From Arthrobacter sp. 9V (GTDB taxonomy: Bacteria; Actinomycetota; Actinomycetes; Actinomycetales; Micrococcaceae): a stretch of 64,000 nucleotides of DNA. Location of the stretch: the NCBI RefSeq assembly GCF_902506065.1, contig NZ_LR732912.1:2893334-2957333 (forward strand), read 5' to 3'. Shown one piece after another: positions 51,889 to 60,563 of the stretch (position 1 is the first letter of the stretch; the number at the start of each line of letters is the position of its first letter). Both the position numbers and the translations under genes were made by a program. The notes under the pieces are model-generated. The model saw nothing but the letters and a program-made list of their open reading frames with translations. It was not told the DNA's origin and searched no databases.

Positions 51889-53103
51889 CTAGAGTCCCAC
51901 CGATGCCAGGAGGTGTCCGACTTCCTGCCTGCCGAGGTTGCGGATGCTGCCCTGGCGCTGGTCACCCAAGCCGATGGGGCCAACCTTGACGCGGACAAGA
52001 CGCTCCACCGGGAATCCGACGGCGTCGAACATGCGGCGCACAATGCGGTTCTTACCCGAGTGCAGGACAACCTCGATCAGGACGTGGCCCGGGGTGGAGT
52101 CAACCAGACGGAAGGAATCCACTGCAGCAACGCCGTCTTCGAGCTCCACGCCGTTCTTCAGCTTTGCGCCCACGCCTTGCGGGAAGGGCCCGCGCACCTG
52201 GACCAGGTACGTCTTGGGCACCTCATAGGAAGGGTGCGTCAAGCGGTTGGCAAGTTCGCCGTCGTTGGTTAGCAGCAGCAGCCCCTCAGTGGCGACGTCG
52301 AGGCGGCCAACGTGGAACAGGCGTTCGCCCTTGTTCTTGTTGTTCTTGAGGAAGTCGCTGATGCAGGGACGGCCTTCAGGATCCTCCATGGTGGAGACAA
52401 CACCCTTGGGCTTGTTGAAGACCATGTAGACGAGGGTGTCATCGAGCTGGATCCGGATGCCATCAACATGGATCACGGCGGCCGTGGGGTCCACGCGCAT
52501 ACCAAGCTCGGTGGTCACCACACCGTCAACCTCGACGCGGCCTTCGAGGATCATTTCCTCGCACACGCGGCGTGAGGCTACGCCTGCCTGTGCCATGACC
52601 TTTTGCAGGCGTACGCCGTCGGCGTCGTGAAGGTCCGACTGGGGAACTTCCTGCCGCGGGCCACGGTTGCGTGCCGGCTTCCGGATGGGGCCAAGGTTCT
52701 GGCCGAAGCGTTCGCTGCCGAAGGCCTTGGATCCGTACTGCCGTGCCGGCTTGGCTTTGGGTTTGATCGCGCCCGGAGTGCCGGGCGCCTTGCCGAAGCC
52801 GGGCTTGTTGGAGCCGGGCTTCCGGAAGGGCTTCGCGGGCCTGCCTGCCTGGCCGCGGTCGAAATCGCCCGCTGTTGTGGGGTTGTCAGGATCGAAAGGT
52901 GCCGCTTCGCGCGGCTTCGAAGCCTTGAAAGGGCGGCCCTCGCCCTGGGTGAAGTTGCGCTTTCCAGCGCCGGCGCTGCCGCCGCGGCCGGAGAAGCCGC
53001 CGGCATTGGAGCGGCCGGTGCCGCTTCCCTTGGCCTCATTGCGTCCGGAACTGTTTCGTCCCGAACCGTTACGTGGTGAACTCTGGCGTCCCGCCTGTGT
53101 CAT
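51889..53103 (-). CDS. rluB: 23S rRNA pseudouridine synthase RluB with long disordered N-terminus
   Basis: RsuA/RluB-type pseudouridine synthase. The start is ATG 53103 (AAGGAC at RBS distance). Of 404 residues, about 1-150 are a Gly/Arg/Ser/Lys/Pro-rich extension with no fold evident; the S4 domain follows (GVRLQKVMAQAGVASRRVCE, EMILEGRVEVDGVV) and then the catalytic domain with HVGRLDVATEGLLLLTNDG (active Asp) and EVVLHSGKNRIVRRMFDAVG. The core length equals standard RluB. Follows scpB in the parA-scpAB series (Rv1711). Confidence 0.95.
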   Translation of the reverse strand: MTQAGRQSSPRNGSGRNSSGRNEAKGSGTGRSNAGGFSGRGGSAGAGKRNFTQGEGRPFKASKPREAAPFDPDNPTTAGDFDRGQAGRPAKPFRKPGSNKPGFGKAPGTPGAIKPKAKPARQYGSKAFGSERFGQNLGPIRKPARNRGPRQEVPQSDLHDADGVRLQKVMAQAGVASRRVCEEMILEGRVEVDGVVTTELGMRVDPTAAVIHVDGIRIQLDDTLVYMVFNKPKGVVSTMEDPEGRPCISDFLKNNKNKGERLFHVGRLDVATEGLLLLTNDGELANRLTHPSYEVPKTYLVQVRGPFPQGVGAKLKNGVELEDGVAAVDSFRLVDSTPGHVLIEVVLHSGKNRIVRRMFDAVGFPVERLVRVKVGPIGLGDQRQGSIRNLGRQEVGHLLASVGL

Positions 53104-53161
53104 GACCCGTCCTTGTGTAGTAATGGCCGGCAAGTGCTGTTGAAATCAACACTAGCCAGCC

Positions 53162-53180
53162 GGGCAGACATCGTCTGCCC
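53162..53180 (-). other. Hairpin between scpB and rluB
   Basis: GGGCAGAC-ATC-GTCTGCCC, a perfect 8-bp stem in the 151-base scpB-rluB gap; no U-run. An adjacent TGTTGA-AA-TCAACA palindrome (53138-53151) lies just upstream of the rluB start. These may attenuate or separate rluB from scpB. Confidence 0.45.
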
Positions 53181-53254
53181 CTTGTCGCTGTGCACCTTGA
53201 TATGGCGCCGTGAATCAATATGAAGTTCTCTTGCAGTACCGGTGATGGCCGTGG

Positions 53255-53920
53255 CTACATCCGGCTTGCGTCGTAGTACTCGTCGATGCCTTCCAAACCA
53301 GGAAGGTGCGGCGAGAGTTGCGGCAATTCAGCCACTGAGCCGATGCCCATCCGTTCCAGGAAGTACGAGGTTGTCCGGTACAGGGCAGCCCCCGACTCGG
53401 GATCGTTTCCGGAGTCCTCGATCAAACCCCTTTGGGTGAGAGTCCGGACCACGGAATCTACGTTGACGCCGCGAATGGCAGAAACCCGGGCCCTTGAGAC
53501 CGGTTGCCGGTAGGCAATGACCGCCAGCGTCTCAAGCGCTGCCTGAGTAAGCCTGGTGGTCTGCCCCTCAAGGACGAATCTCCCCACGACGTCGGCAAAT
53601 TCCGGCCGTGAATAGATCCGCCACCCACCGGCGACGTTCCGCAATTCAAAACCCCGGGGTGCAGTGCTGGCATCGGCAAAGCCGACAGCATCCACGTCCG
53701 GGGCTTTAACAGTATAGCCGCTATACTCCCGCTGCAGGTCCTGCAGCAAATCCTCGACGACGGACACCGTCACGTTCAGCCCAGCCGCCAGCTCCTCCGA
53801 GGAGGCAGGTACATCGATCACCATGAGGACAGCTTCCAATGCCGCACGCGCACCGCCCGGCAGGGCATCGAGCCCGGCCAGTCCGTCCTCCGCTGTTTCA
53901 TGCTCACTCACCGGCGCCAT
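53255..53920 (-). CDS. scpB: Segregation and condensation protein ScpB
   Basis: Kite-type accessory subunit of the SMC condensin complex. ATG 53920 has AGGAAG 5 bases upstream and overlaps the scpA end by 17 bases; it yields 221 residues. Two winged-helix domains are visible: LDALPGGARAALEAVLMVID with SSEELAAGLNVTVSVVEDLL, then TTRLTQAALETLAVIAYRQPVSRARVSAIRGVNVDS and LTQRGLIEDSG. Pairs with ScpA. Confidence 0.95.
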   Translation of the reverse strand: MAPVSEHETAEDGLAGLDALPGGARAALEAVLMVIDVPASSEELAAGLNVTVSVVEDLLQDLQREYSGYTVKAPDVDAVGFADASTAPRGFELRNVAGGWRIYSRPEFADVVGRFVLEGQTTRLTQAALETLAVIAYRQPVSRARVSAIRGVNVDSVVRTLTQRGLIEDSGNDPESGAALYRTTSYFLERMGIGSVAELPQLSPHLPGLEGIDEYYDASRM

Positions 53921-54800
53921 CCCCGCTTCCTGTTCCTGCTTCAGGCTCATACTCCTCGCTCAGGCTGGAACTGTCCCAGCCCGCGTCATCGCCCGTCCAT
54001 CGAACCGTCAGTTCAGCCAACGGCCCGGGTTGTTCAAAGGCAACCACGCGGTCCCGGAACATTTCCAGCAATGCCAGGAATCGTGCCACCACCACCAAAG
54101 TAGTCTCGGCGTCGGCAATCAATGTCCGGAAGGACAGTGGCGCCCCCAGCTTCAGGCGGTAACCCATGATCTCGGCCTGTTCCTTGACACTGACCGGCGG
54201 AGCATGGAGGTGTTCCAAGCCCACCTCGGCAGGGACGGAATCCTTGGGCTTAAGTGCTTTCGCGGCAAGTTCAGCGAACTGCTCGGGCGTGTGCCTCCAG
54301 ACGAGTTCCGGAAGCAGCGCCGCGAAATGGCTTTCCAGGGCAACTTGCCGCGGGTACCTCCGGGCTTCCTCTTCCAGGGTCCCGCCCAGGATGCCGGCGA
54401 TCTGTTTAAACGCCTTGTATTGCAGAAGCCGGGCAAACAGCAGATCCCTCGCTTCAAGGAGGGCAATGTCCTCGGCGTCCTCCACCTCACCTGCGGGCAG
54501 GAGGCGTGCGGCTTTCAAATCCAGAAGCGTTGCGGCGATGACCAGGAACTCGCTGGCTTCATCCAGCGCCCAGTCCTCGCCCAGCTCCTGAAGGCGCCGG
54601 ATGTACTTGATGAACTCATCAGTGACCGTGGCCAAGGCCACCTCGGTAATATCCAGCTTGTGCTTGGAAATGAGGCCGAGCAAAAGGTCAAAGGGTCCCG
54701 TGAAGTTGGCCAGCCGAACTTCAAAGCCAGCCTTACGGCCTTCGGAGGTACCGGCGTCGGGCGCTTCCGCTTCCGCGGTGGGGGCGATTGACGGTCCCAC
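53904..54800 (-). CDS. scpA: Segregation and condensation protein ScpA (kleisin)
   Basis: Bacterial kleisin that bridges the SMC heads. Of 298 residues about 25 are a variable start, then FEVRLANFTGPFDLLLGLI, the N-terminal kleisin helices (SKHKLDITEVALATVTDEF), a charged middle and the winged-helix end (FLALLEMFRDRVVAFEQPGP). It stands between parA and scpB with 6 bases to the parA stop. The smc gene itself is not in the window. Confidence 0.95.
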   Translation of the reverse strand: MGPSIAPTAEAEAPDAGTSEGRKAGFEVRLANFTGPFDLLLGLISKHKLDITEVALATVTDEFIKYIRRLQELGEDWALDEASEFLVIAATLLDLKAARLLPAGEVEDAEDIALLEARDLLFARLLQYKAFKQIAGILGGTLEEEARRYPRQVALESHFAALLPELVWRHTPEQFAELAAKALKPKDSVPAEVGLEHLHAPPVSVKEQAEIMGYRLKLGAPLSFRTLIADAETTLVVVARFLALLEMFRDRVVAFEQPGPLAELTVRWTGDDAGWDSSSLSEEYEPEAGTGSGDGAGE

Positions 54801-54806
54801 CGTCCG

Positions 54807-55718
54807 CTAGGGCGCGCCGCCGCGCGAGATCAGTTCCTTGGCGAGCCGGCGGTACGCATCCGCGCCGATGTGGTTGCCGGCGTAGCTGGTGATGGGCTCG
54901 GCGGCCACAGTGGCATCTGCAAACTTGATGGAACGTTTGATGACTGTTTCAAAGACCTTGTCCCCGAACGCCTCCACCAGGCGCGAGATGACCTCGCGGC
55001 TGTGCAGGGTGCGGGCGTCATACATGGTGGCCAGGACGCCGTCCACCTGAAGGCGGGGGTTTAGGCGGTCCTGTACTTTTTCGATGGTCTCCACCAGGAG
55101 CGCCACCGCACGAAGGGCGAAGAACTCGCAAATCAAGGGGATGATGACGCCGTGGGCTGCAGTCAGCGCATTCACCGTCAGCAAGCCCAGCGATGGCTGG
55201 CAGTCGATCAAGACGACGTCGTAATCATCCTCAACGCTCTTGAGTGCGCGGTCCAGGACCTGCTCACGGGCTACCTCGTTGACCAGCTGGACTTCGGCGG
55301 CGGAAAGGTCAATGTTGGCGGGCAGGAGGTCCACGCCTTCAACACCGGTCTGCTGGATGGCATCACGAATGTTCACCTTGCGGTCCATCAGGACGTTGTA
55401 GACGGTGAGGTCGAGCTCGTGCGGGTTGGCTCCAAGACCGGCGGAAAGAGCCCCTTGGGGATCAAAGTCCACCAACAGAACACGCCTGCCGTACTCGGCG
55501 AGCGCAGCCGCCAGGTTGATGGTGGACGTGGTTTTGCCCACGCCGCCCTTTTGGTTGACCATGGCGATGACTCTCGCCGGACCATGGGAGGCCAGTGGAG
55601 CAGGTTCCGGGAATTCGCGGTGAGGGCGGCCCGTGGGCCCCATGATGGCGTCTTCCAGATCGAGCTCGGTGCCTTCCAGCGTAGCTGTTCCCCGTTCGAT
55701 GCTCACGTATCTAACCAC
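54807..55718 (-). CDS. Chromosome-partition ATPase ParA/Soj family, scpAB-linked
   Basis: ParA-type ATPase of 303 residues. After about 48 variable residues come RVIAMVNQKGGVGKTTSTIN (Walker A), LLVDFDPQGALSAGLG (A'), DVVLIDCQPSLGLLTVNAL (B) and TIEKVQDRLNP. It corresponds to Rv1708, the ParA of the parA-scpA-scpB-rluB operon, not to the oriC-linked parA of parAB. Start GTG 55718 or GTG 55706; RBS does not decide. The 240-base upstream region has a site like the one before ftsZ. A joint regulation of segregation and division is possible. Confidence 0.93.
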   Translation of the reverse strand: MVRYVSIERGTATLEGTELDLEDAIMGPTGRPHREFPEPAPLASHGPARVIAMVNQKGGVGKTTSTINLAAALAEYGRRVLLVDFDPQGALSAGLGANPHELDLTVYNVLMDRKVNIRDAIQQTGVEGVDLLPANIDLSAAEVQLVNEVAREQVLDRALKSVEDDYDVVLIDCQPSLGLLTVNALTAAHGVIIPLICEFFALRAVALLVETIEKVQDRLNPRLQVDGVLATMYDARTLHSREVISRLVEAFGDKVFETVIKRSIKFADATVAAEPITSYAGNHIGADAYRRLAKELISRGGAP

Positions 55719-55838
55719 TCTTTCGACGACGATCTTCCCTGCCGCTGCACCCTGGGGTGACAGCGCTGCTACCCCTTTAGGCTACAGCGCCCGACACGGT
55801 TATTTGGGGAACTTGACTTTGGCCGATTCTTGAGCCTT

Positions 55839-55857
55839 TACCCTCTGGTTGAGGTCG
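55839..55857 (-). promoter_or_regulatory. Site TACCCTCTGGTTGAGGTCG upstream of parA
   Basis: Shares ACCCTCT-R-GTTGA-R-G with the ftsZ promoter dyad at 6212-6230, in the same orientation relative to the downstream gene and with CCTT just before it in both. Lies 121-139 bases before the parA start. Downstream (plus strand) GTCGAAGGTTGAG may be an extra half-site. Confidence 0.55.
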
Positions 55858-55895
55858 AAGGTTGAGACTCCGGCCTCAGTTTTGCAGGGGGAACA

Positions 55896-55931
55896 GCGGA
55901 GGCCGGCACCTGGGACGGTGCCGGCCTCCGC
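55896..55931 (-). terminator. Hairpin after dctA
   Basis: Perfect 15-bp stem GCGGAGGCCGGCACC / GGTGCCGGCCTCCGC (55896-55910, 55917-55931), 30 bases beyond the dctA stop and upstream of parA. Weak U-run. Confidence 0.75.
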
Positions 55932-55960
55932 CGAACGGTCTTATGTTGAAGCTGGTCCTG

Positions 55961-57307
55961 TTAGACCGCAGTCTTTTCGCGGTTTTCAGTCGCGGGCGCT
56001 GTTGCTTCTTCGCCGCCGTGGGCCATCATGGTCTCTTCGTCGAAGGGCTCGACGCCGGAGAGGACGCGCTCCACCTGGCCGTTGTCGATTTCCTTCACCC
56101 AGGTGCCGATCAGGACTGTTGCCACGGCGTTTCCGGTGAAGTTGGTCAGCGCACGGGCCTCGGACATGAAACGGTCGATTCCAACAATCATGCCCACGCC
56201 GCCCAGGAGTTCCGGCTTATGTGCTTGGAGACCGGCGGCAAGGGTTGCCAGTCCGGCACCGGTGACGCCGGCAGCACCCTTGGAGGCGATGATCATGAAG
56301 ACCAGCAGGGAGATCTGGGCGCCGAGATCCAAGGGCGTGCCCATGGCATTGGCTACGAACAGCGATGCCATGGTGAGGTAGATCGCCGTGCCGTCAAGGT
56401 TGAAGGAGTAACCGGTGGGAACCGTAACGCCGACAACCGGCTTGGAGACACCCAGGTGTTCCATCTTGGCGATCAGGCGCGGCAGGGCTGCCTCGGAGGA
56501 TGACGTGGAGAAGATCAGGAGATACTCGCGGGCCAGGTACTTCATGAGCTTGAAGATGTTGACGCCGGCAACGGCACGGAGCAGCGTACCCAGGATGACC
56601 ACGATGAACAGGGCGCAGGTGATGTAGAAGGCCAGCATCAGGGTAAACATGCTGAGGATCGCCTGGGCACCCGTTGCACCCACGACGGCGGCGATTGCGC
56701 CGAACGCTCCCACCGGAGCCAGCCACATGATCATGATGAGGATCCGGAAGACCAGGCGCTGTCCATGTCCAATGGCGTTGAGGATGGGCGTTCCCTGCTT
56801 GCCCATCTTCTGCAGAGCGAAACCGACCAGGATGGCGGCCAGAAGGGTGGGCAGGACCGGGATGTCACCGGGAATGATTCCCAGGAGGAAGTCAACGGTG
56901 CTGTTTGTGTCGGCCTTCTTGTTGGGATCATACGGGGTCAGTTTGAGGCCCTCGCCCGGGTGGATCAAGTTACCGACCACCAAGCCGATGGCCAGGGCGA
57001 ACGTGGACATTGCCACGAAGTAGCCCAGTGCAAGTCCACCCACCTTGCCAACCGTTGCAGCCTTTGCGATGGATCCGATGCCCAGGACGATGGTGCAGAA
57101 GATCACCGGGGCGATCATCATCTTGATGAGCTTGATGAAGCCGTCGCCGAGCGGCTTGAGCGACTTTCCGACCTCGGGGAACATCAGGCCGACCACGGCG
57201 CCGAGCACTACGGCCAGGATCACCGCGATGTACAAGTAATGCGACTTGTCGAGCCCCTTGCGTCCAGCTTTGGCAGCTACTGCCGACTCTCCTCGTTGAG
57301 AGGTCAT
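55961..57307 (-). CDS. dctA: C4-dicarboxylate:cation symporter DctA
   Basis: DAACS-family (GltP/DctA) importer for succinate, fumarate and malate. The start is ATG 57307 with AAAGGAG; 448 residues. Eight hydrophobic segments plus two hairpin loops: HYLYIAVILAVVLGAVVGLM, FIKLIKMMIAPVIFCTIVLG, the Ser-rich loop LIFSTSSSEAALPRLI, VVGVTVPTGYSFNLDGTAIY and a final GVGMIVGIDRFMSEARALTN with FTGNAVATVLI. The NLDGT and MSEARALTN-F-GNA motifs are those of DctA. Divergent from a CitA/DcuS-type two-component system, its likely regulator. Confidence 0.95.
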   Translation of the reverse strand: MTSQRGESAVAAKAGRKGLDKSHYLYIAVILAVVLGAVVGLMFPEVGKSLKPLGDGFIKLIKMMIAPVIFCTIVLGIGSIAKAATVGKVGGLALGYFVAMSTFALAIGLVVGNLIHPGEGLKLTPYDPNKKADTNSTVDFLLGIIPGDIPVLPTLLAAILVGFALQKMGKQGTPILNAIGHGQRLVFRILIMIMWLAPVGAFGAIAAVVGATGAQAILSMFTLMLAFYITCALFIVVILGTLLRAVAGVNIFKLMKYLAREYLLIFSTSSSEAALPRLIAKMEHLGVSKPVVGVTVPTGYSFNLDGTAIYLTMASLFVANAMGTPLDLGAQISLLVFMIIASKGAAGVTGAGLATLAAGLQAHKPELLGGVGMIVGIDRFMSEARALTNFTGNAVATVLIGTWVKEIDNGQVERVLSGVEPFDEETMMAHGGEEATAPATENREKTAV

Positions 57308-57398
57308 GGGATTCTCCTTTGGATACTGTGTAAGGCGCTGCGGTCCTGCACTGATGTCCAATCCGCTGCCCTTGTGTGATATCCATCATTGAGCCGCT

Positions 57399-57414
57399 GG
57401 TGACACACATCACC
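57399..57414. promoter_or_regulatory. Dyad GGTGACACACATCACC between dctA and its sensor kinase
   Basis: Perfect 5-base arms GGTGA / TCACC with 6-base spacer, about 35 bases before the kinase start and 92 before dctA. Candidate response-regulator site; a partial copy (GTGTGATATCCATCA) lies at about 57375-57389. Confidence 0.45.
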
Positions 57415-57445
57415 GTTGCGGTCATATTGGTCATGGGAGGCCTTC

Positions 57446-59092
57446 TTGTTTCACAGCTGGAGCATCGCCCGCCGCTTGTTCGTGGCAAATCTATTGTTTG
57501 TCTTGGTGCTGACGGCGGTCTTCGGCGCATTCTCCGTAGTGGAGGCAAGAGATAGGGCCTATGACGAAGCCGGCGGCAGGATGCGGGCAATCGCTACCTC
57601 GCTGGCCAACAATCCCTTGGTTCTGCAGGCTGCCTCAACGCCGGATCCGTCAGCCATCCTCCAGCCCTACGCGCGGGAAGTCATGGACGACGCGGATGCG
57701 GACTTCATCACCATCATGGCGCCGGACAGGACGCGCTGGACCCATCCGCGGACCGAGGAGCTGGGCAAGCCGTACATCGGGACCATTGAGCCCGCCCTTG
57801 GCGGTGAAACCTTTACCGAAGTCACGGCAGGAACCCTTGGTCCGTCGGTCCGAACCATTGCGCCCGTCAAGGACACCGAGGGGAACGTCAAGGCCTTGGT
57901 AGCTGCCGGCGTCACGGTCCGCACCGTGGACACCGATGTGGCCGAGAGGCTGACAGTGATTGGCGTCATCGCCTTGGTGGTCCTGTTCTTCGGTTCAGTT
58001 GCCTCGTGGCTGTTGGGCCGTTACCTTCGCTCGGTGACCCGGGGGTGGGGCCCTGAACAACTGGCGCAGCTGTTCGCGTACTACGAGTCCGTCCTCCACT
58101 CGGTCCGGGAAGGCGTGATCCTGATTGATACGCACGGCAAGGCAGTAATGTACAACGACCAAGCCGCAGAACTGCTGGGACTGGAGCCTTCCGACGCCGA
58201 CCGCTCCCCTGACCAGGCCCCCAAGCTCGCTGACCTTCCCTTCGACGGCAGCCTGCGGGCGCTGTTCGAATCAGGAAGGCCGGCACATGACGAAATCCAC
58301 CTGACCGGTTCCCGCATACTGGTTGTCAATCAAGCCCCGGCGGTAGGGCCGGTGCCTGAACGCAGCCGGCAGAAGCCAGCCGCGTACGGCACAGTGGCAA
58401 CCATCCGGGATCGTACCGAGATCGAGTCCCTGGGTACCGAACTACAGACCATGAAGACACTTTCCGATGCCCTGCGCGCACAGACCCATGAGCATGCGAA
58501 CCGCCTGCACATGATTGTTTCCTTGCTGGAACTGGGCCGCACGCCCCAGGCTTTGGATTTTGCCACCAAGGACCTTGAGCTGAGCCAGCAGCTGACCGAT
58601 GACATGGTGGCGTCCGTGGACGAGCCTGTAATGAGCGCGCTGGTGATGGGCAAGGCGGCCGAAGCCCACGAACGCGGGGTGGAATTGGTGGTGCGGACCT
58701 CGGGCAGCTCCGGCGTCCGGGGCTTGGAGATCCAGGACCTGGTGACAATTCTGGGGAACCTTTTGGACAATGCCATTGATGCCGCTGCCGCCGGTGACCT
58801 GCCGCGGAAGGTGGAGTTGGAGGTAGAAGCCGGGCCCGCCGCCGTCGAATTCACGGTGCGGGACTCAGGCCGCGGCATCAATCCAAGCTCCATCGAGGAC
58901 GTCCTGCACTACGGTTTCAGCACGAAGTCCCCGGAAATAAGCCCACGCGGCGCCCATGGCCGGGGCGTGGGACTGGCATTGGTGCGTCAGGCGGTGGAGC
59001 GGCTCAACGGTACGATGACCATCAGCAATCCCGGCGGAGCACAGTTCCATGTCCTGCTCCCCGCGCCTGTTCCCGAGGAAGAGAAGGCATGA
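57446..59092 (+). CDS. Sensor histidine kinase, CitA/DcuS type
   Basis: Membrane sensor for dicarboxylates or citrate. A TTG at 57446 with GGGAGG at RBS distance is the preferred start (MFHSWSIARRLFVANLLFVL); TTG 57416 has no RBS. Of 548 residues: TM1 about 10-32, an extracytoplasmic PAS/Cache domain about 33-170 with DRTRWTHPRTEELGKPYIG (ligand-loop motif of the DcuS/CitA family), TM2 about 173-193, a cytoplasmic PAS (SVREGVILIDTHGKAVMYND), the H-box LRAQTHEHANRLHMIVSLLE with phospho-His, and HATPase: NLLDNAIDAA, DSGRGI, GRGVGLALV. Overlaps the regulator gene by four bases. Confidence 0.94.
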   Translation: MFHSWSIARRLFVANLLFVLVLTAVFGAFSVVEARDRAYDEAGGRMRAIATSLANNPLVLQAASTPDPSAILQPYAREVMDDADADFITIMAPDRTRWTHPRTEELGKPYIGTIEPALGGETFTEVTAGTLGPSVRTIAPVKDTEGNVKALVAAGVTVRTVDTDVAERLTVIGVIALVVLFFGSVASWLLGRYLRSVTRGWGPEQLAQLFAYYESVLHSVREGVILIDTHGKAVMYNDQAAELLGLEPSDADRSPDQAPKLADLPFDGSLRALFESGRPAHDEIHLTGSRILVVNQAPAVGPVPERSRQKPAAYGTVATIRDRTEIESLGTELQTMKTLSDALRAQTHEHANRLHMIVSLLELGRTPQALDFATKDLELSQQLTDDMVASVDEPVMSALVMGKAAEAHERGVELVVRTSGSSGVRGLEIQDLVTILGNLLDNAIDAAAAGDLPRKVELEVEAGPAAVEFTVRDSGRGINPSSIEDVLHYGFSTKSPEISPRGAHGRGVGLALVRQAVERLNGTMTISNPGGAQFHVLLPAPVPEEEKA

Positions 59093-59802
59093 CTGACATC
59101 CGCGTACTGGTGGTGGAGGACGAGCCCATAGCCTCGGACGCCCACTCTGTCTACATAGGCCGTCTGGAGGGCTTCACCTTGGTGGGGACGGCACCGGACG
59201 GGCAATCCGCGTTGCGTATCCTTGGCGAGTTTGCGTCGTCGGGGACGCCGGTGGACCTGGTCCTGTTGGACATGAATCTGCCGGACCTTCACGGCCTTGA
59301 TGTGGCCCGCAGGATGCGTTCCGCGGGCGTATTTGCGGACATCATCGCCATTACCGCTGTCCGGGAACTGAACATTGTGCGGAGCGCCGTCTCAATCGGC
59401 GTCGTGCAATACCTGATCAAGCCCTTCACCTACGCCACGTTTGCCGACAAACTCAGCAGCTACCGCACGTTCCGCGAGCAGCTGGCAGGCTCGATGTCCG
59501 GAATCTCCAAAGCAGGAGCCTCACAAAGTGACGTAGACCAGGCGTTCGCGAGCCTCCGCGCACCCACCGAACTACCGCTCCCCAAGGGACTTTCCGGCTC
59601 AACCCTGGAGTCCGTGAAGGATCTGGTGCGGGCGGGGCACCACCCCGTCTCGGCAAGTGAGGTTATGGACGCACTGGGGATGTCCCGCGTGACAGCCAGA
59701 CGGTACCTGGAATACCTTGCCGACGCCGGAACTGTCACCCGGGCGCCGCGGTACGGCACCCCGGGCCGGCCGGAGAATGAGTACGGCTGGAACCATCGTT
59801 AG
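59089..59802 (+). CDS. Response regulator, CitB/DcuR type
   Basis: Partner of the upstream kinase (ATGA overlap). The 237-residue protein has a receiver domain with VLVVEDEPIASDAHSVYIG (acidic pair), LVLLDMNLPDLHG (phospho-Asp), IIAITAV and YLIKPFTYATF (Lys), then a C-terminal winged helix ending SASEVMDALGMSRVTARRYL plus RAPRYGTPGRPENEY. The C-terminal type is that of CitB/DcuR. Expected to activate the divergent dctA. Confidence 0.94.
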   Translation: MTDIRVLVVEDEPIASDAHSVYIGRLEGFTLVGTAPDGQSALRILGEFASSGTPVDLVLLDMNLPDLHGLDVARRMRSAGVFADIIAITAVRELNIVRSAVSIGVVQYLIKPFTYATFADKLSSYRTFREQLAGSMSGISKAGASQSDVDQAFASLRAPTELPLPKGLSGSTLESVKDLVRAGHHPVSASEVMDALGMSRVTARRYLEYLADAGTVTRAPRYGTPGRPENEYGWNHR

Positions 59803-59810
59803 ATTTTTTC

Positions 59811-59818
59811 TGTATACA
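59811..59818. promoter_or_regulatory. GntR operator, distal copy (TGTATACA)
   Basis: TGTATACA within TCTGTATACACAGAG; matches the proximal copy at 59863 in 13 of 15 positions. Centre-to-centre distance is 52 bases, about five helical turns. Confidence 0.7.
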
Positions 59819-59862
59819 CAGAGTCTTTCTTTTGTTCATTTGCTCGCCTGATCGAGCCTCTT

Positions 59863-59870
59863 TGTATACA
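59863..59870. promoter_or_regulatory. GntR operator, proximal copy (TGTATACA)
   Basis: TGTATACA within TTTGTATACACTGAG, ending 8 bases before the gntR ATG. A bound repressor here would cover the ribosome-binding region and start. Confidence 0.7.
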
Positions 59871-59878
59871 CTGAGGGT

Positions 59879-60520
59879 ATGCGCGCCAGTGATCGGGCTT
59901 ACAACGCCCTCCGAGAAGACATCATTGAATGGCGCCTGAGACCGGGAACGGTTCTGGCGGAAGTGGAGCAGTCCGAACGCCTCGGCGTGTCCCGGACACC
60001 CGTTAGGGAGGCGCTAAGCCGGCTGACCGCGGAAGGATTGACGACGGCGGCAGGGGGCCGCGGCGTCGTCGTCACCGATATCTCGCTGGAGAGCATCGAC
60101 GAACTGTTCGAACTGCGTGAAACCCTTGAAGTGCGTGCCGCTGCTTTGGCCGCAGAACGCGGGGAACCTGGTGTCTTCGCCGAGTTGCATACCCAACTGC
60201 TGCTGGCCCCTGAGCTGCTCCGGGACCAGGATCCCGCGCGCCACGAGTACTACGCCTTGGTGAGCCGGTTGGATGACGCGATCGACGCCGCAGTCTCCAA
60301 TTCCTACCTTGCCAATGCCATGCGGGGCCTGCGCGTCCATCTGGTGCGGGTCCGCCGCCTGGCCGCCGACGACACCGCCCGGCTCCACGCCGCGGCAGCC
60401 GAACACGCCGCGATTGCCGAGGCCATCGCCGCGGGCAACCCCCGGCTGGCCGAGGCCGCCACAACAGTCCATCTCCACCGCAGCCTCACCCACGTCAAAG
60501 CCACCCATACCCCTGACTAA
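59879..60520 (+). CDS. GntR-family (FCD) regulator of the prp operon
   Basis: A 213-residue regulator with N-terminal winged helix ([20 protein letters not shown], then [20 protein letters not shown] and [14 protein letters not shown]) and a helical FCD effector domain ([47 protein letters not shown] and HLHRSL with His ligands). First gene of a unit gntR-prpD-prpB-prpC, 43 bases before prpD, so autoregulation and control of propionate breakdown by a methylcitrate-cycle intermediate is likely. Start ATG 59879 with GAGGGT close by. Confidence 0.92.
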   Translation: MRASDRAYNALREDIIEWRLRPGTVLAEVEQSERLGVSRTPVREALSRLTAEGLTTAAGGRGVVVTDISLESIDELFELRETLEVRAAALAAERGEPGVFAELHTQLLLAPELLRDQDPARHEYYALVSRLDDAIDAAVSNSYLANAMRGLRVHLVRVRRLAADDTARLHAAAAEHAAIAEAIAAGNPRLAEAATTVHLHRSLTHVKATHTPD

Positions 60521-60563
60521 ATACACCCACTGCTCGGAAACACCACTGCCCAGAAGGAGCACC

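Noticed and set aside
60273..60563. Extended N-terminus for prpD
   Set aside because: Overlaps gntR out of frame; the ATG at 60564 has an excellent RBS and matches family length.
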